A stretch of DNA of 64,000 nt, taken from the NCBI GenBank assembly GCA_030248295.1, contig JASANH010000427.1, forward strand, positions 62,001 to 126,000, in the 5' to 3' direction. The notes under the pieces are model-generated. The model saw only the letters and a list, made by a program, of their open reading frames with translations, had not been told where the DNA came from and did not search any database. The stretch comes from Mesodorylaimus sp. YZB2_4. Taxonomy: Eukaryota > Nematoda > Enoplea > Dorylaimida > Dorylaimidae. Position numbers and translations under genes: made by a program. Of the stretch, positions 1-13,700 are shown one piece after another; within the stretch, counting starts at the first letter, position 1, and each line of letters opens with the position of its first letter.

Positions 1-1765
1 ATGTCCGTCTTTTAAAACCTGCTTTTTCTACTTACGAATTCAAATTTCGCGCTATTTCGAAACTTTCGCATTACTCACGATCAGCAGAGTTAGCCAACGA
101 GTGATTCGTAGAATGCAGGCGCAAACTTCCCTGATTCTCCAATGGCTCCCAGAGTGTTTTGGGGAAACTTACTTTAATTTCCCATTCAGAATTGGTTTTT
201 GAGATAACAAAGATAAAATTTTCTGACGTGTTCAAAAATTTTGAAGTACATTCGTGGGCGCCTGGCAAAGACCCACGTGCTGTTGAGGGTTAGCGTCCAG
301 GTTCGGCATCAAATCTGAAATTTGACCTAATCTAACCCAACCACACCCCGACGACCCAAGGCTCGACCCTCGAGGGCCACATCCACCTGAAACCCGGGCC
401 CACGTCATTTTATAAAAAATTGACCCCAAACCCAACCCAACTTTGTCAGCACATGTCTTCAGTTTAATATTTCATAGCCGAATGTAAAAAACCCGAAGAA
501 ACAATTTGCATTCTTCTACCACAAGAACAAATCACTTGAAATATTTTGTACAGTTTGAATTGTATCTGCAGGTGGCGTGATTTTGCCGAGTGGAGATGCG
601 CACATTTCTCTTGTGCGTACAAACTTAGAATGGTCCATTTGGAGCCCATCCATTCAAGCTCCATTTTCGAGTGTGGCAGCCTATAGATCTATGTAGGGAT
701 GACGCTAGCGTGGTCTGCCTATGCTATTAGCTGACTGTAACATACATTGCAATGGTAGAAGCGAGACTGACAAAGAGCTGGAGGGGTTATGCCCGCACGC
801 TGTAGTAGACACGGCTAACGGAAACACGCATTTTTTGATTGACTAATCTGCACACAAGAATCTGTCCTTTGTCACGGTCTACAATTTGTGTCTGGATCCC
901 GGGAAAACCTAAACAGTGGGCAAGAATTCCTTGTAAGCCCAAGCTTGAACAAAAAATAGGAAGTGAACACATGCAAAAAGAGACATAGGGAGCAATAGAA
1001 CCAGTTCCAGATAGGAAACCAATCCAGCTATTTAGTGCTGTTGCAATTACCAGATCCCTGCACACGAAGGCGGAGACCCAAAAATTTTTCAACTCAGGAT
1101 TTCATTAAATTCACTTCCTTTCACGGCCAGAATATTCTGACAAGGAGCGGGAAATTCTAACCAGACCCTGACCTTGACCAAGCCCCAAAAATTCTCCGAT
1201 TTTTACCCTCACCTTGACCTAGGACGAGCCCAGCCCAGCCCAGCAAGCAGTACGAGTAGACGAACGTCGAACCACCTGCACCACAGGTTTTCATAATTTC
1301 TTGACAAAGTTTTTATGCCCATGTGAAAAAGGTCAGGGTCAAATCAGGATTTCTCGCACCTGGTCAGAGTATTCTGGCCCTAAAAAAAAGTAAATTTAAG
1401 AATCTCTTTTCAATCCTGATGTGATAAAAACCGACTGATTTATAATCCAGTCCTCCTGTACATCACCCACGTGCTACCACAGTCGACACTTCCCACTTGC
1501 ATTCCGCGGAACCACGCATCTAGCAACTTGATTTTAAACCAAGGCAGTGAAGCATTAAATAATCATGCAAAATTACTCTAACAAGCAAGATTAAACAACA
1601 AATCATTTTATGTACATAAAATATAGAATTTGAGCATTTAATTTTAATCTTATCAAATCCTACACAAACCATATTCCACTATCCGTGTCCTCACTGTACA
1701 CTCGACCTACACTAGTCCGACGCGACTCTACGGCAGGCCCCCTGTACAGCCCTTATCACATCATC
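1..1765. other. 3' flank of Raptor, no gene seen
   Basis: This stretch lies downstream of the Raptor stop codon. On the minus strand an ATTAAA-type polyadenylation signal (tttaat on the plus strand at 1638-1643) sits about 125 nt past the stop, so the Raptor 3' end is probably near 1600. A foldback element occupies 1125-1379 and is listed separately. Around 290-440 the plus strand is rich in cccaacc/cgaccc words. No open frame here has recognisable protein features. Confidence 0.5.
1125..1379. repeat. Foldback MITE, about 255 bp
   Basis: The left end ggccagaatattctgac is mirrored by gtcagagtattctggcc at the right end. The arms stay similar for about 50 nt inward, including gggtctggt/tcagggtc and ggagcgggaaatt/atttctcgcacc. 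It has no coding capacity. The class is unknown because I see no clear target duplication. Confidence 0.6.
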
Positions 1766-4700
1766 CTAGGCACTGACCCCGTACGTGGTGACCACACTGT
1801 CAGCACTTCCCAGTCCCAAACTAATCAAGTAAGGATGGAACTTCAAACATCGCACATCGCTCAGTTTCTGACCCATAAATCCATCATGATATCGAATCGT
1901 ACTCAATGGCTTGCCACTCAAACTAAGCACATGCACAATGTGCGTGTTCGCCGTGGCCAAGGCCATCAGTTCGTACTCTTCGTGCACGTCCATGGCCGAA
2001 ACGCGTAACTCGCCAAAAACCGACGACGACCCTGACGATGACGTGTCATCCAAATGGCAAGTGACCACTGGATCTTGGAACATACGCGGGTCCCATACTC
2101 GAATCTGTCCATTCTCTGATCCCGCCACTAATTGAGACCCGAATTGTTTCTTTTGTAAATGTACCTTGACCACAGCCTTGTCTAAATCCCGTAGTTTCAA
2201 AATCCGATTCTCGTCGGGCGGTACACGACGATCATACACTCTCACATCGCCGTCGATCGTTCCCACGGCCACGAGATTATGACCATGGTAATCGGCCGAT
2301 ATGCTCGTCACTGTCCGTTGGTCACTTCCGATTGGAAATTCTTGAACCTTCTGTTCACATCGTGCATCCCAAACACGCAGCGTCCTGTAAAAGGAATGCT
2401 TTTGGTTACTTTACACTGAACTTCCATCCTCATCTCATCGCAACAGTCTCAGGCGCAGTCTCCATACACATCGGCTGGAGCACATTTCTGTCCCACAAGA
2501 CCGCATGAGCAGAAAGTTCATCTGTGAAAGTTGCACTATTTTCTTCACACCGTCTTGTCAGAGAGTATGTATACCAATGTATTTTTAGGGTCCTAATTTT
2601 CGTCGGCCACAGACACGCCTGTCGAACTACGTTTTTCCGCCTTCGCCGCTTTCAGCCAGTTTTTCTCGAAATTTTCAGCGATAACGAGGGTTCATGTCAG
2701 CGAAAATTTTGTAGAGAAAAATATGCTTTATAGACTGGTGGTCTTTGTTTTGCTTTTACCGCCTTCATTAACTTATAACAGATTTTTTCCATTCGAATCG
2801 CAAAAATTTACAAAAATCTTTGATGAAAAATAAAGTTGATAAATCAAGCCTCGAAATCAAATCTGCTTGATAGAGCACATTTTTCTCTACGAAATTGTCG
2901 CTGACATCAAATTAAGTTACCAAAAATTTGAGAAAAATCACCCAAAAGCGGCAACTGTGCGGATTTGGCGCCTACCACGCGACAAGGTAGCGAACGACTA
3001 TAATTAAGCCCTAATGTTAAAAAACTACTAAACTTCTTACTGTAGATCCCGGATTATACACCAATCACGCCTGTTATCATACTTGATAGTGCTTGATTCG
3101 CAAATTCACTAGCACACTCCTGTGCGCAGACAGCTCCAAATCAAAGCATTGGTTTTTAAAATTTTCAACATAACATTGGCTGATGTCAGCAAGAACATAT
3201 AAGAAAACAACTTATTCTTAAAAAATTAACACTATTTCAGCTTTTTATTCCTCGTTTTCGACTTTTTCAGGTGGGTTTTACGAGCGTCTACGCAAAAAGT
3301 GATTTTCAATCAATAAAAAAGAAAAAATTCGAATATATCTGATAGAGCAGGATTTTGTGCACAATTTCTTCGCTATGTTCAACCAACAGCACCGCTGAAA
3401 TTTTCCATATAAGCGGTAAACAAGTGCACCTGCAAATCCTGCCCTGACAGTAATTTATTTTGAAAATGCTCCATGGTTTTAGGGATCTGACATTCATGGT
3501 TTTATTGCATTGATATCCTAAGCAGTCGTGACAATATTAAATACCCCAGGGTACAAGGAGAGGCAATTAATTTTCTGAGGTTTTTAGGTTTTGTAGACAA
3601 CAATTAGCTTTTTACACAGCATCACTAAACCAATTTCAACTGATTCATTAATTAACAGCTGGAAAACCAGGTGAATAGAAAAAGCGGGTAATTTAAAATT
3701 TGAAACCTCGGAATGCAGTCTCTCAGTTTCCCTGGATTTGGCTTCTAAATTCCCCGTTTTCTCAGGTGCTTTTAGAACTCTCTGACCTTTCCAGGTTTCC
3801 AGCCTTCTAGGAACCCCGATGTTCTCTGCTAACAGACAGGAACTACACAAGCCGATTTACTGGTCACTTGTCACTGTCGTCCAGCATCGACCGACCCGGG
3901 TGTGAGGTCACCAAACCGACCCGACCCGACCCAGGGGCTGGATCGGCCCGACCCGATCCAGAACCGACCCGATCCGACCGACCCGACCCAAACCGACCCG
4001 ATCCACCCGACCCAACGTTGTATTGCGCCCACTCATTTGTTTTCTGGCATGATGCACTTCCTTCCTTTGATAAAGGACCATGGATATCAGAAACTCGCAG
4101 TCAAGGAGGAAGGGGCTGACGGATTTCGGACAAAAACGGACAGGAAAGGAGAACTTTGGGAATAAGTTGACGTTATTGTCCCTTGTGTCATGCTGTCTGA
4201 GCTGACAGCGTAGAATTTCACAAATTTTTCTCGTCCAACTTCACCTGCAATATCTCGTTCCGTTTTAGACTTGACTTCTTAGAGTGGAAGGTGGCTGGTA
4301 TGAGGACAGCTTTTTATATGTTTTTGGGGTGGACCCCATACCTACCTCAAACTCCTATGGGTTTTGCCAGTTGCCAGCCAGCGGTCATTCTGACGAGCAG
4401 CCATTGTGAGGCTACTAACTCTTATGGAAGGTTCCCTCTGACAGCTCCACTAAGGGCTGCTCCCCGGATGATAGAGGGCAAGAACGGAGGGCCCCGACTG
4501 GGAATTGGACCAGTTTTCTCAATCTAGGGCGGCATGGGCGTCCACCACTTCCACCTCCAATTGAATTCCTGGTGAGTCGCCCAGGGCCAGATCCCTCTCT
4601 GAGAACGCGTTTCCCAAACTGATGTCTTCAGCCAGAATAGAACTGACGCGTTACAGTCAGGGTTGCCCCCCAATCAACCTCTTACAAGCCGAATGAGCCC

Positions 4701-7700
4701 CTGCGCTCCTATGTGCACAGAAGGTGGGTGGGGTCAAAAATTCAAAATAGCGTCGATGTCATGCATGGGCGGCCAGTCCAGTGGGTTAAACTGTCGATCG
4801 TAGCTGCCTGCATGAAGACATGACTGGCCGCCAGACAAGATATTTTGGCGGGAATTCAAAATTCCGATCCGGCCGACCCACAGCTTGGGTCGGTTCCCCC
4901 AAACCGATCCGGCCCGGATCGGCGGGTCGGTTCAGCCGGGTCGGTGGGTCGGTCGATGCTGGACTGTCGTCGCATATTCAGTCAGTCAGTCAGTCAGTCA
5001 GTAAGGCCAGTCGTCAGTTAGTCTTAATAAATACCTAGAGCATACATCATAGACTAATGTACTTATTTTGAAAATTTTTTGAGCCGAAGCCCGTTATTGC
5101 CTGTAGCCGACCAGCAGTCCAACCTTCTGACAAGGCTGTGCGGGGACCAGCAGACACAGCAGCGTCCCTCTGCGTGTCTCCACTAGGAGGGACGCTGCTG
5201 GGGTACCAGGTGAGTCACCCACGGCCTGGCGTGGGTGACGAGGGTCAGCGAGGGTTTATGGTCCGCAAACCGACCTCCAGCCCCGGGGACCGAACCCGGA
5301 ACGAGCCCAAGCAACGCGGACAGACGAATGCCGAACCGCTGCACCACCGCGGCCGCATCATAGACTACACTTGGAACCCTTACAGCCGAGGCATCTCCAA
5401 GCAACTGAGTTAACCTGTATGTAGGTAATAGGGTTTCCCTGATGGTGAGTCGCGCCGAAGGGAAATAAAACAAACTTGCCAAACAACCTGCAGGTAAACC
5501 ATAGTTTCAGACTGAGCCTGTGCTAGTTGCAAATGGACTCAGCCACTCATGTCCGAAATTACAGACTACAATCAGACCCCTCTGTCTCCCTGCACTTGCT
5601 CATCAGGCTGGACAATATCAAATCCTGCTTACTTGAAATCACCAGCCACAAACAGCAAGGCCGATTCTTGTTCCCAGAAATACTCGGTCCTCATCCGACC
5701 GGCACTTGTGAATGCACCGAATCGTGCCACATCATAGGCGGGCGTCCAAGCAGTCACCAATTTGGGCCTGGCCTTCTCCACTCCACCCCCGACCCCACAC
5801 ACACTAGCCCCGTGCCCGAGTTGTTGCTGACTCGTACTGTACAAGTCGAACTGCGAGGCTATATTACAGTCGAATATGCGCACTTCGCCCGAGTCCGTGC
5901 CAGTCAACAAGAAGCCATGCGTCAGTGGATTCACAATTTGCAAAGTAGTAATGCGGCCAGAACTGGCCCAGGGGGCGTTCTTGACAGCCCCGTTCGGGAA
6001 TCCGCCCACGTATTGGCCTGTACGCCAGTTCCACAGGCTCACATCGTGCGACTCGCCCACGCACAATAAAGGATATAAATGACAAAATTGCATGCAATGC
6101 GGTGGCCCAGGATTCCGATTTATGAATGTTTGCAAATCCAATCTCATTGTCGATCCAGAATTTTGTCTAGTCGTCATCGATCGATAATCGATTTGCGATT
6201 TCATTCGAATAGCTTCGATCGATTCGATGGCCCAATCGGTCAGCGACATTTCCGACATTGGTTTCGGCTCTTCTCGAGCCGTATCATCATTTAATAAATG
6301 CAAAATTGGACGCGTAAATCGTTTCGCGCACCAACTTACAAATTCCGTTTTTAGCAAAGGCGTTCTCCGACTTGGACGTCGCGGTGAAGTGGATTGTTCC
6401 TGCTCCTGAAACGAAAAAAAGATAATAAAGCGCCTGCATGAAACCATCATTTGAAACCATATTTTACACTTTTGTTTTAGTCTGACGAAGGCACAGCGCG
6501 AATCCGAAGAACAAAACTACTGTGGCTTTCAACCTGACATTCACAAAAGAGACCACACAGAACATTCTTGCAAGGTGCGCCGAGAAGCCCACAACTCCGC
6601 AAACAGTACTGCGCACAAAAAATCGCGAGCACAGTGGCCTACAATATCTGAAACCATATTTTACCAACCAGGTGATAAGTATGGCAAAGGACTGGCCGAA
6701 GATTAGACACCGTCACTACTTTTCCACATGAGGCGTGAAAACAAGATTGCCCCAGGTCGCTTGAGGATTAAAACCCATCTAGTATCCACCCTCCAGGCTT
6801 TCGAATGGTATACCATGACCAGATCAGACCTGGACTAACTTTCGACTCCGCCTGAACTTAATTGCATTTTCTGAGTCTGATTTTCGTCTGCTAAGCACTA
6901 ACAGCCTGCAACAAAATTCGGCGCATCTTCAAAGTGAGCAAGGCGTCTAGTCAGTCCAGCGCTGGACCTGAACTGGATTCGGGTATCCTCTTTCCTGCAC
7001 TCGTAACACAGAAAGCCGATAGAGGTAGGGCACAACCGTTTGGTAGAGGTAGGGGGTACCAACAGATAGGATCACCGATTGGTAATGAGTAGAGGTAGAG
7101 ACAGGCCTACCCCTGCCACTAAGTGCGGGTAGGGAAAAGATAGAACTATCTGATCTTTGCTACCAGCAATTCATTACGTTTTTCTACGCAACATCAGAGG
7201 CTGAGGCAGCACAGAATAGCCAAGGCTGCCGTTGTTCCGCATTTATCATTAGATAGGTCGACTATCTTATCCTACCCACTGTCTATCATCATGTGCAGCC
7301 GTCTCATCTTTTGCGCGCTCTTTCGTATTGATTTCTTTTCCTACCTGATGACTAACCTCCTCTAGAGCAGGGTAGCCTAACGATAGGGGTGGACACCTAC
7401 CTCTACCAATCGGCTCTCTCTACCTACTCTTTCTGTGGTACTGGTAAGGGTGAGGGCAGCCCTGCACCTACCTCGAGGCAGGCCTATCTTCACCAAAAGG
7501 TACCCCCTACCTGCTTTCTGTGGTACGGCCTCTGGCGTGTGCTCAGGTAACTTCGAATGGAGTCTTATGATCTACAGAGGGCCTCGAGTATGTCATGCCA
7601 GGAGGGAGTGCTATCTCCCATAGATGCGAGAAACAGGTCGCGTCAAAATGCTGCGTCCGCGAATTAGGGATAGGTCGGGATCATTGAGGCATCGGGAATC

Positions 7701-10700
7701 TGTGCATAATTATGATAGGGGCGCTCTACCCATCATATTTGCGATGAAGCAGTAGCGATGAACAAGCAGCAGCAACATCAACTCGAATCGATGACAGCAT
7801 AGCGACACTTTTTGCTTAAACCTAGGCTGACCTTGCTGGACGTGTATCGAAACTAAAAATCTGCTCATCAATTTCAGCTTATACATAATGATTGAAAATC
7901 GGTCTACGAAAAAGCTTTTTAAAAACCTGGATTACTAAAATGTGCTTTAGTGAGGAAAATAGGTTATAGGGAAAAACCAGAAAAATGCGAAAAATCCCGA
8001 CCCCGATCCCGATAACAGGTGATCCCGACCTATCCCTACCGCGAATTAGGGGATCTGTATGATGAATCTGTAAAAGTTCGGTAGGCGCCGCCCCTCCGGA
8101 TGCACGTTGGACATTTGGTCCTCTCTGGTACACAAATTCAAGTGCTCTCATTGCTACACCCCCTTTGCGTGACTTTTTTCCGGTTCCTTGGCGATCCTCC
8201 CACTTGGTCGTTTCCTTCACCAGACAAGGTGGGAAAAACGTCACACAATTTTTTTCTAAGCACGAGTTATTCTTTACTTGAACCTACGAATCTTTGTGCC
8301 ACTCCCCGGAGTACACAGTAACAGACACACCATACCTTTGGCTCACCGGGTCCCGAATCGAACATTGGTCGTCTCAGTCCCGTGTAAATAGTCGAATAGA
8401 CACTCATCGATGGTGCATTGCCATCGCACGATGGTGATCCGGTCGACCCGGCGCTCGATCTGGACGGTGGTAACCTCGATCTCGGCGTCCGTTCAGGATT
8501 GACTGCTGGTCGTGGACTAGGCAAGTTGGTGACAGGACTCGATGCAGTGGCCGCAGCTGCAGCCACAGCCGAGGCCACATCCGACGGCGATCCGACCACG
8601 AACAACGGACGTTGCAAGGCCGAATAGGCACTCTTCGCTTCCCCGTCGACCACGTCCGTACCCGCCGCTGACGACTGATCATTAGACGTATTCGGTGATT
8701 GCACACCCAAAGCAGGCGCCAACGATCGACGAGGAATGGCGAACAAATGTTGACTTTTCCATTTTAATTCTCCCACACTATCCTCCGATTCCGATTTGGC
8801 CCTTCTCAATTGCTGAGCTTCATTATTCACATATTCCACCAACTTTTCAGCCAATGACGCCACTTCCGGATGTGGATCATTGGCCAATGTGATCACTGCG
8901 CGCCAAACCGTCGAGTAAATATTGCTCAAAGCACCCAGACCTTGAAATGGAACATTGCGTAATCGATTTTCCAAGAATGCCATTTCTGATGTGATCGATC
9001 CACGGGGTGTCGACGGGGCTGCACTCGGCGACCATGGCGTACCCAGTCCAAACAGTTTTGTGAATGATGAAGCTGGTGTCATCTTGGGACCTGCAGAAAC
9101 TTAAAACGAAACTGATGTCAGAAGAGTTGGGCTATCTTTCATAATTCACTCGTTTTCGTCAAAATTTATCAGCCTAACGGAGAAACAATCAGACTTTAGT
9201 GGGTTACGGGTTCTTTCTCCTGGGACCCTAGCTCTAGACAGACGAGCCTGCCGGTCGTAGAAGTCTGGTCTGAAGAACTATCTCAACAGGATTCTGATGT
9301 CAGAGCTGCCAGCTTTCGCTCAAAAATTCATTGCGCGCGGGGAAAGACAAACCTTGCATTTCTACCAAAACTCACTGAAAACTTTGAACCCAGCGAGACC
9401 AATCCCCAGATGCAACCACGTCTGTAAACTTGACACCCAGGTCCGACCAACAAGGCCATTGTCACTGCTTATCACTTGTTACTAACGAAGCAAAATTATC
9501 AAGACCATTTAAAAGTTTTGGCGGGAAATTTAAATTTCGCTTGTCTACACCATGTCTTTCATACAGTATTGGCCCGGTTTCACGATCACCTTGGACATAT
9601 CTAAGGCTTGCAGGATTGAACACCAGGTGGAACACGACCCTGTGTTCAATCCAAAAGTCACAGGACCTCAGATAAGCAGTTTTACGCCTGCCAGTGGTCA
9701 AAATCCAAGTACCCCCAAGATATCAATTTCCCCTCACTGTTCTTTTCAATCCGAACCCTTTCTCCTCGTTAAACTCGCTAAAATAGGTTATACCATGCGC
9801 GTGCACACCTTCAAATCTTGCGTGAGACCCTGGACCTCCTCACAACATACCCAGCGAAGAGGTATGGCGAGACACCCTGACAACCTATCATCTCTTGCCC
9901 TTCCCCTGTAGTGTAACCTAGCCTGGAAGGCGCAGGAGAGAATGTGGCTGACCAAAGTCGATGGAACAAACACTCCGAATGGAGCAGACGAGTCTTGCGA
10001 CTGCATCTGCTGCTGAAACATCAACCTCGCAGGGTGGCGTCTCCCAGCCAGGGGAGATCGGTGGCCCAACAGGCGGCGTGGGCACACTAGGCAAACTGTG
10101 CTCAAACCAGAAACCACTGGTGCCATTTCCTACATCACGGTTCATGGAAAGAGCACAAAATGATTTTCCAGGTTTTCCAATAGCAATAGGTCTGGATCGC
10201 CCTGATCCAGATCCCGACTTATCGCCATTTCCCCGACAAAACTTTGGTTTTTCCCTGATTATTTTTACACCCAGTCCGAGTGCTACTAAACCAATTTCAA
10301 GTGTCTTACTGATTTCAGCATGGCCAACAGGTACATACAAAAAAGGCGGGCGATTCAAAATTTGAAACCCCAGAATACAGTTTTTAAGCAGTTTTTCCTG
10401 ATTTTGGCTCCAAAATTCCAATTTTTCACGTTCGGTTTTTCGGCACGTTTACAATTCCTTGACTTTTCAGCTTTTCCAGCCTTGTATGAAATCTGTACAG
10501 ATGCGCTACTAACACCCGCTATTTCTATACCGGTTATATACAGGGTTCATATAAGGCTAGAAAACCTGAAAAAGTCAAAGAATCCTTGACGTGCCTGGAA
10601 AATTGGATTTTTTGAGCCAAAATCAGGGAAAACTGAGAGACTGCGCATTCTGACGTTTTAAATTTTAAATCACTTGCCTGTTTTGTACCTGTTAATCATA

Positions 10701-13700
10701 CTGAAATCAGTATCTCAGTTTCTTTGACCAGGTGATTTCCTGATCAGCATTATCGATATTAATGCTGATCAGCCACCTGATATCTCAAGTCTCGCTTTCT
10801 CGACGCCTCCCTAAGCCAAGACTACGACACTCCATTCTTACCCGGCGATAGCATATTAGTCGACGGGGATCCGGAAATGTTGTGCATAGAATTCTGTCTG
10901 GGTATGGAAGCACTGGTCCCGTGCACCAAGGCATCCACACTGGCATTATCGGCAATACTCAACGACGACTGCCTGCCGTGCGACACCGACCCATTGCTCG
11001 TCTTCTCAATCCTCGGCGTCTGCTGTTGCCTGTCGTCGAACATCCTCGACCGTTCTTCGTACAATTGATAGGCAATAGTCACAAATTGCTTCTCAAAATT
11101 TAAAACCAACCAATGCAAAGCCACGATCAATTCTTTCCTGACTAATGGCGACGCATCACCGCGCACTTTCTGCACCAAATTCATAACGATCGAATGATCA
11201 GTATGAGTCGCGTGCTCGTTCTGATCCGATCGATTACTAATCAACGTTCCCAGCGCGTACACCGCACTTGCTCGCACCTCGGGCATCGGATCGTCTAATA
11301 ATTCATCCAATTTTTCATAGGCCGTACATCGAATACCTTGCCACCTGGCCGCATCGAAATCAGACCACAGTCGTCCCAAACCAATGGTCAACCATTGCCT
11401 TAACAAGCAACACTTGCAATCGTTGAATAAATCCATACAAATCGACATGAATCCACCTTGCATTATGGCCTCTTGTCCTGGCGCATAATCGTCCATAATC
11501 GATGCTAGCACAAAAGCTGGTACAATCTTTTGTTCGCAACTAATCGTTGGATCGCTAAGAATTTGTAAAAAATAACGATGACCAGCGTCCTTAACCAAAT
11601 CGCCTTGACAAGCCGGATCAACGGCTAAAATTTTTGCCCAAATAAACGAGAGCAATGGTCGAAGTTCCTTGGCGAAACTTTGCAGTAATTTTAATACATA
11701 CGGGAATATACCCACTGATAAGGCCAAACTCACAGCCCACGATCCCAAATCCAAGAACCGACCCAACAATTCCAATGCGCGCACTCGATGCACTTGACTC
11801 AGCAGTACTTGCAAGACGATGGGCAATTGCTGGGGTGGACCCCGATGATCGTAACCATACTCCAGCCACACTTCGAACGCAGTCAATTGACTAGCGAAGA
11901 ACGTGCTGTGCGTGTACTCGAATCCACCGCCACCACCAGCACCACTAGCACCCATCTCCGACAGACCAGCGCCTGCAAAATAAGGAATGGTTAGCGAACC
12001 AGTTGCCTGCGCACTATCAGCTGGGTACAGCAAACCCCAGGGGCGGGGGTTCGAATCCCGCTCAAGGCGCAAGTTTTGTGACGGTGTTTTCATTGAAAAA
12101 TTGTAAGACCTTATTCTAACTTTACAACACAATGGCCGTATCAGTTTCCACTGATAACCACGATCTTATCAGCAATCTACATTAGTTATAGCTGAGTCTA
12201 CATCTTCAATCATCCAGTACGGGAATCAGAGATTACAATCCATACGCTAATAAGCACAAATAAAATGATAACCTATCATCAGTCACCTCGTACAAATGAC
12301 CCACATCCCTCTATAAAGTGTGTTTTCCGATATTTTACTGAATGTGCACTACAGACTCACGCATAATTTTTTTCTAAGTCACTAATTTCTGTCGCTTATT
12401 CACCATGTTTACATTTTTAGCACAGCTGCTAGGCGGGATGTCATTTGTGACATTCTGGGCCTTTCTCTTTGGAATCTGATATTCAGTCTCGATTGCTTGT
12501 TCCTGATCAGTGATGAGGACAGGACAAACTGATTAGTCGATGACCGACATATGTGGCCCGTGGCATTACTGACTGCACTAATGCAATCAAGTAAACGTAC
12601 TGTACTTCTGATAACGTGTGATAATCAGCGATATTGTGTCTCTCGATATTCTTGCAACAAATTTATGAGACTACTGCCACTGTCCTGACCACCCCAACCA
12701 TTGATATTTCCATTGCCATGATCCTTATCAATCATAGTCACCGACTGATGGCAACAGGCTGTTGCACAGTCACTGGCTGTAACTGAGCAGACCTACATTG
12801 GAGAAGGTACCGCGGGTATCGGATGCCCTCAAAACCACTCCAACCAAGCCTCCTAGGCGAAGGATCCCGAGACATCAACCCGACGGGTTTCTGCATCGCC
12901 TGTGAGAGTGCATCGAGCGGCCAATGAAGGCATGCCAGTAGATACAAATGAGATCTCAATGATATATATAGGTGATCCGTCCGTGGCCAAGCAGTTACTG
13001 ATAGCGCTGATTATCAGTGAGCTTATGACATGCTACCAGGAGTAGAGGTAGTCATGGGTGCATCAGAGCTGTCGTTTAGTGCCTAATGATCATCAGTGCA
13101 CTGCTTTGTGTAGGCAACCGAATGCACAACCTGCCCCACAGGCCAAACACGTCCATTGCACTAATGATCATGCCGTACCCCTGACTACCTCTACTCCTGG
13201 TAACATATGATAACCACACTGAGTGCTATCAGTAATCGCTCGGCCCCTGACTGATCATTGATCTCCTATATCAATGAGAATCAATATCAGGTCCGCTGGC
13301 CCTTCAACCCTGCAGACCGTCATGTCTCCGTTAACATCTATTCAACAATGCTCTTTGAAATCAGACTTCGAGACTCTGTGATTTGGACCTTGCTGTTTCG
13401 GTCCCTCTTCTGAAGTCGTTGTTTTCAGTTGATTATGAGTAGTGTACATGTTAGACCCGTTTGGATCATTTGCACTGCACCCCTTCCTAGTGAGCGCAGT
13501 CTGTGATGCGAACACAAGAAACATTCAGTCATTCGCAATTCATTAGGATTATGACTGATTAGCCTTAATTACTTAATTAACCAACTGAATGCTGTATGTA
13601 ACTTGTGTGGTACTCAGAAGAGCTCAAATAAGTGTATGCAACTACGTACTTTAATGTAACCTTATCAGTAACATGTGATGAGCACAGGGTGATCAATCAT

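Larger units (their letters stand above)
2385..5632 (-). other. Raptor intron 7, repeat-filled
   Basis: This 3.2 kb intron holds a TA-flanked MITE (2588-3011), a single-arm copy of the foldback seen at 10300-10715 (about 3595-3810), a CCGACC foldback (3872-4975), a short (CAGT)n run near 4978-5002 and a SINE-B copy (5068-5356). Donor GTAAGC and acceptor ttttacag are both clear. No exon-like open frame was found inside. Confidence 0.7.
6406..8335 (-). other. Raptor intron 6 with two foldbacks
   Basis: This 1.9 kb intron has a GTATGG donor and a cgtttcag acceptor. It contains long inverted repeats at 7005-7525 and 7662-8040, listed separately. Nothing gene-like was seen between them. Confidence 0.7.

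Noticed and set aside
4978-5005. CAGT tandem run as a CRISPR-like or satellite array
   Set aside because: It is a short simple repeat with no spacers, in a eukaryotic intron.
5527-6069. 180-codon plus-strand frame
   Set aside because: It is antisense to Raptor exon 7, whose translation matches the WD40 region.
12015-12075. Possible tRNA gene
   Set aside because: The T-arm is good but no acceptor stem or anticodon arm can be drawn. Better explained as a SINE-C piece.
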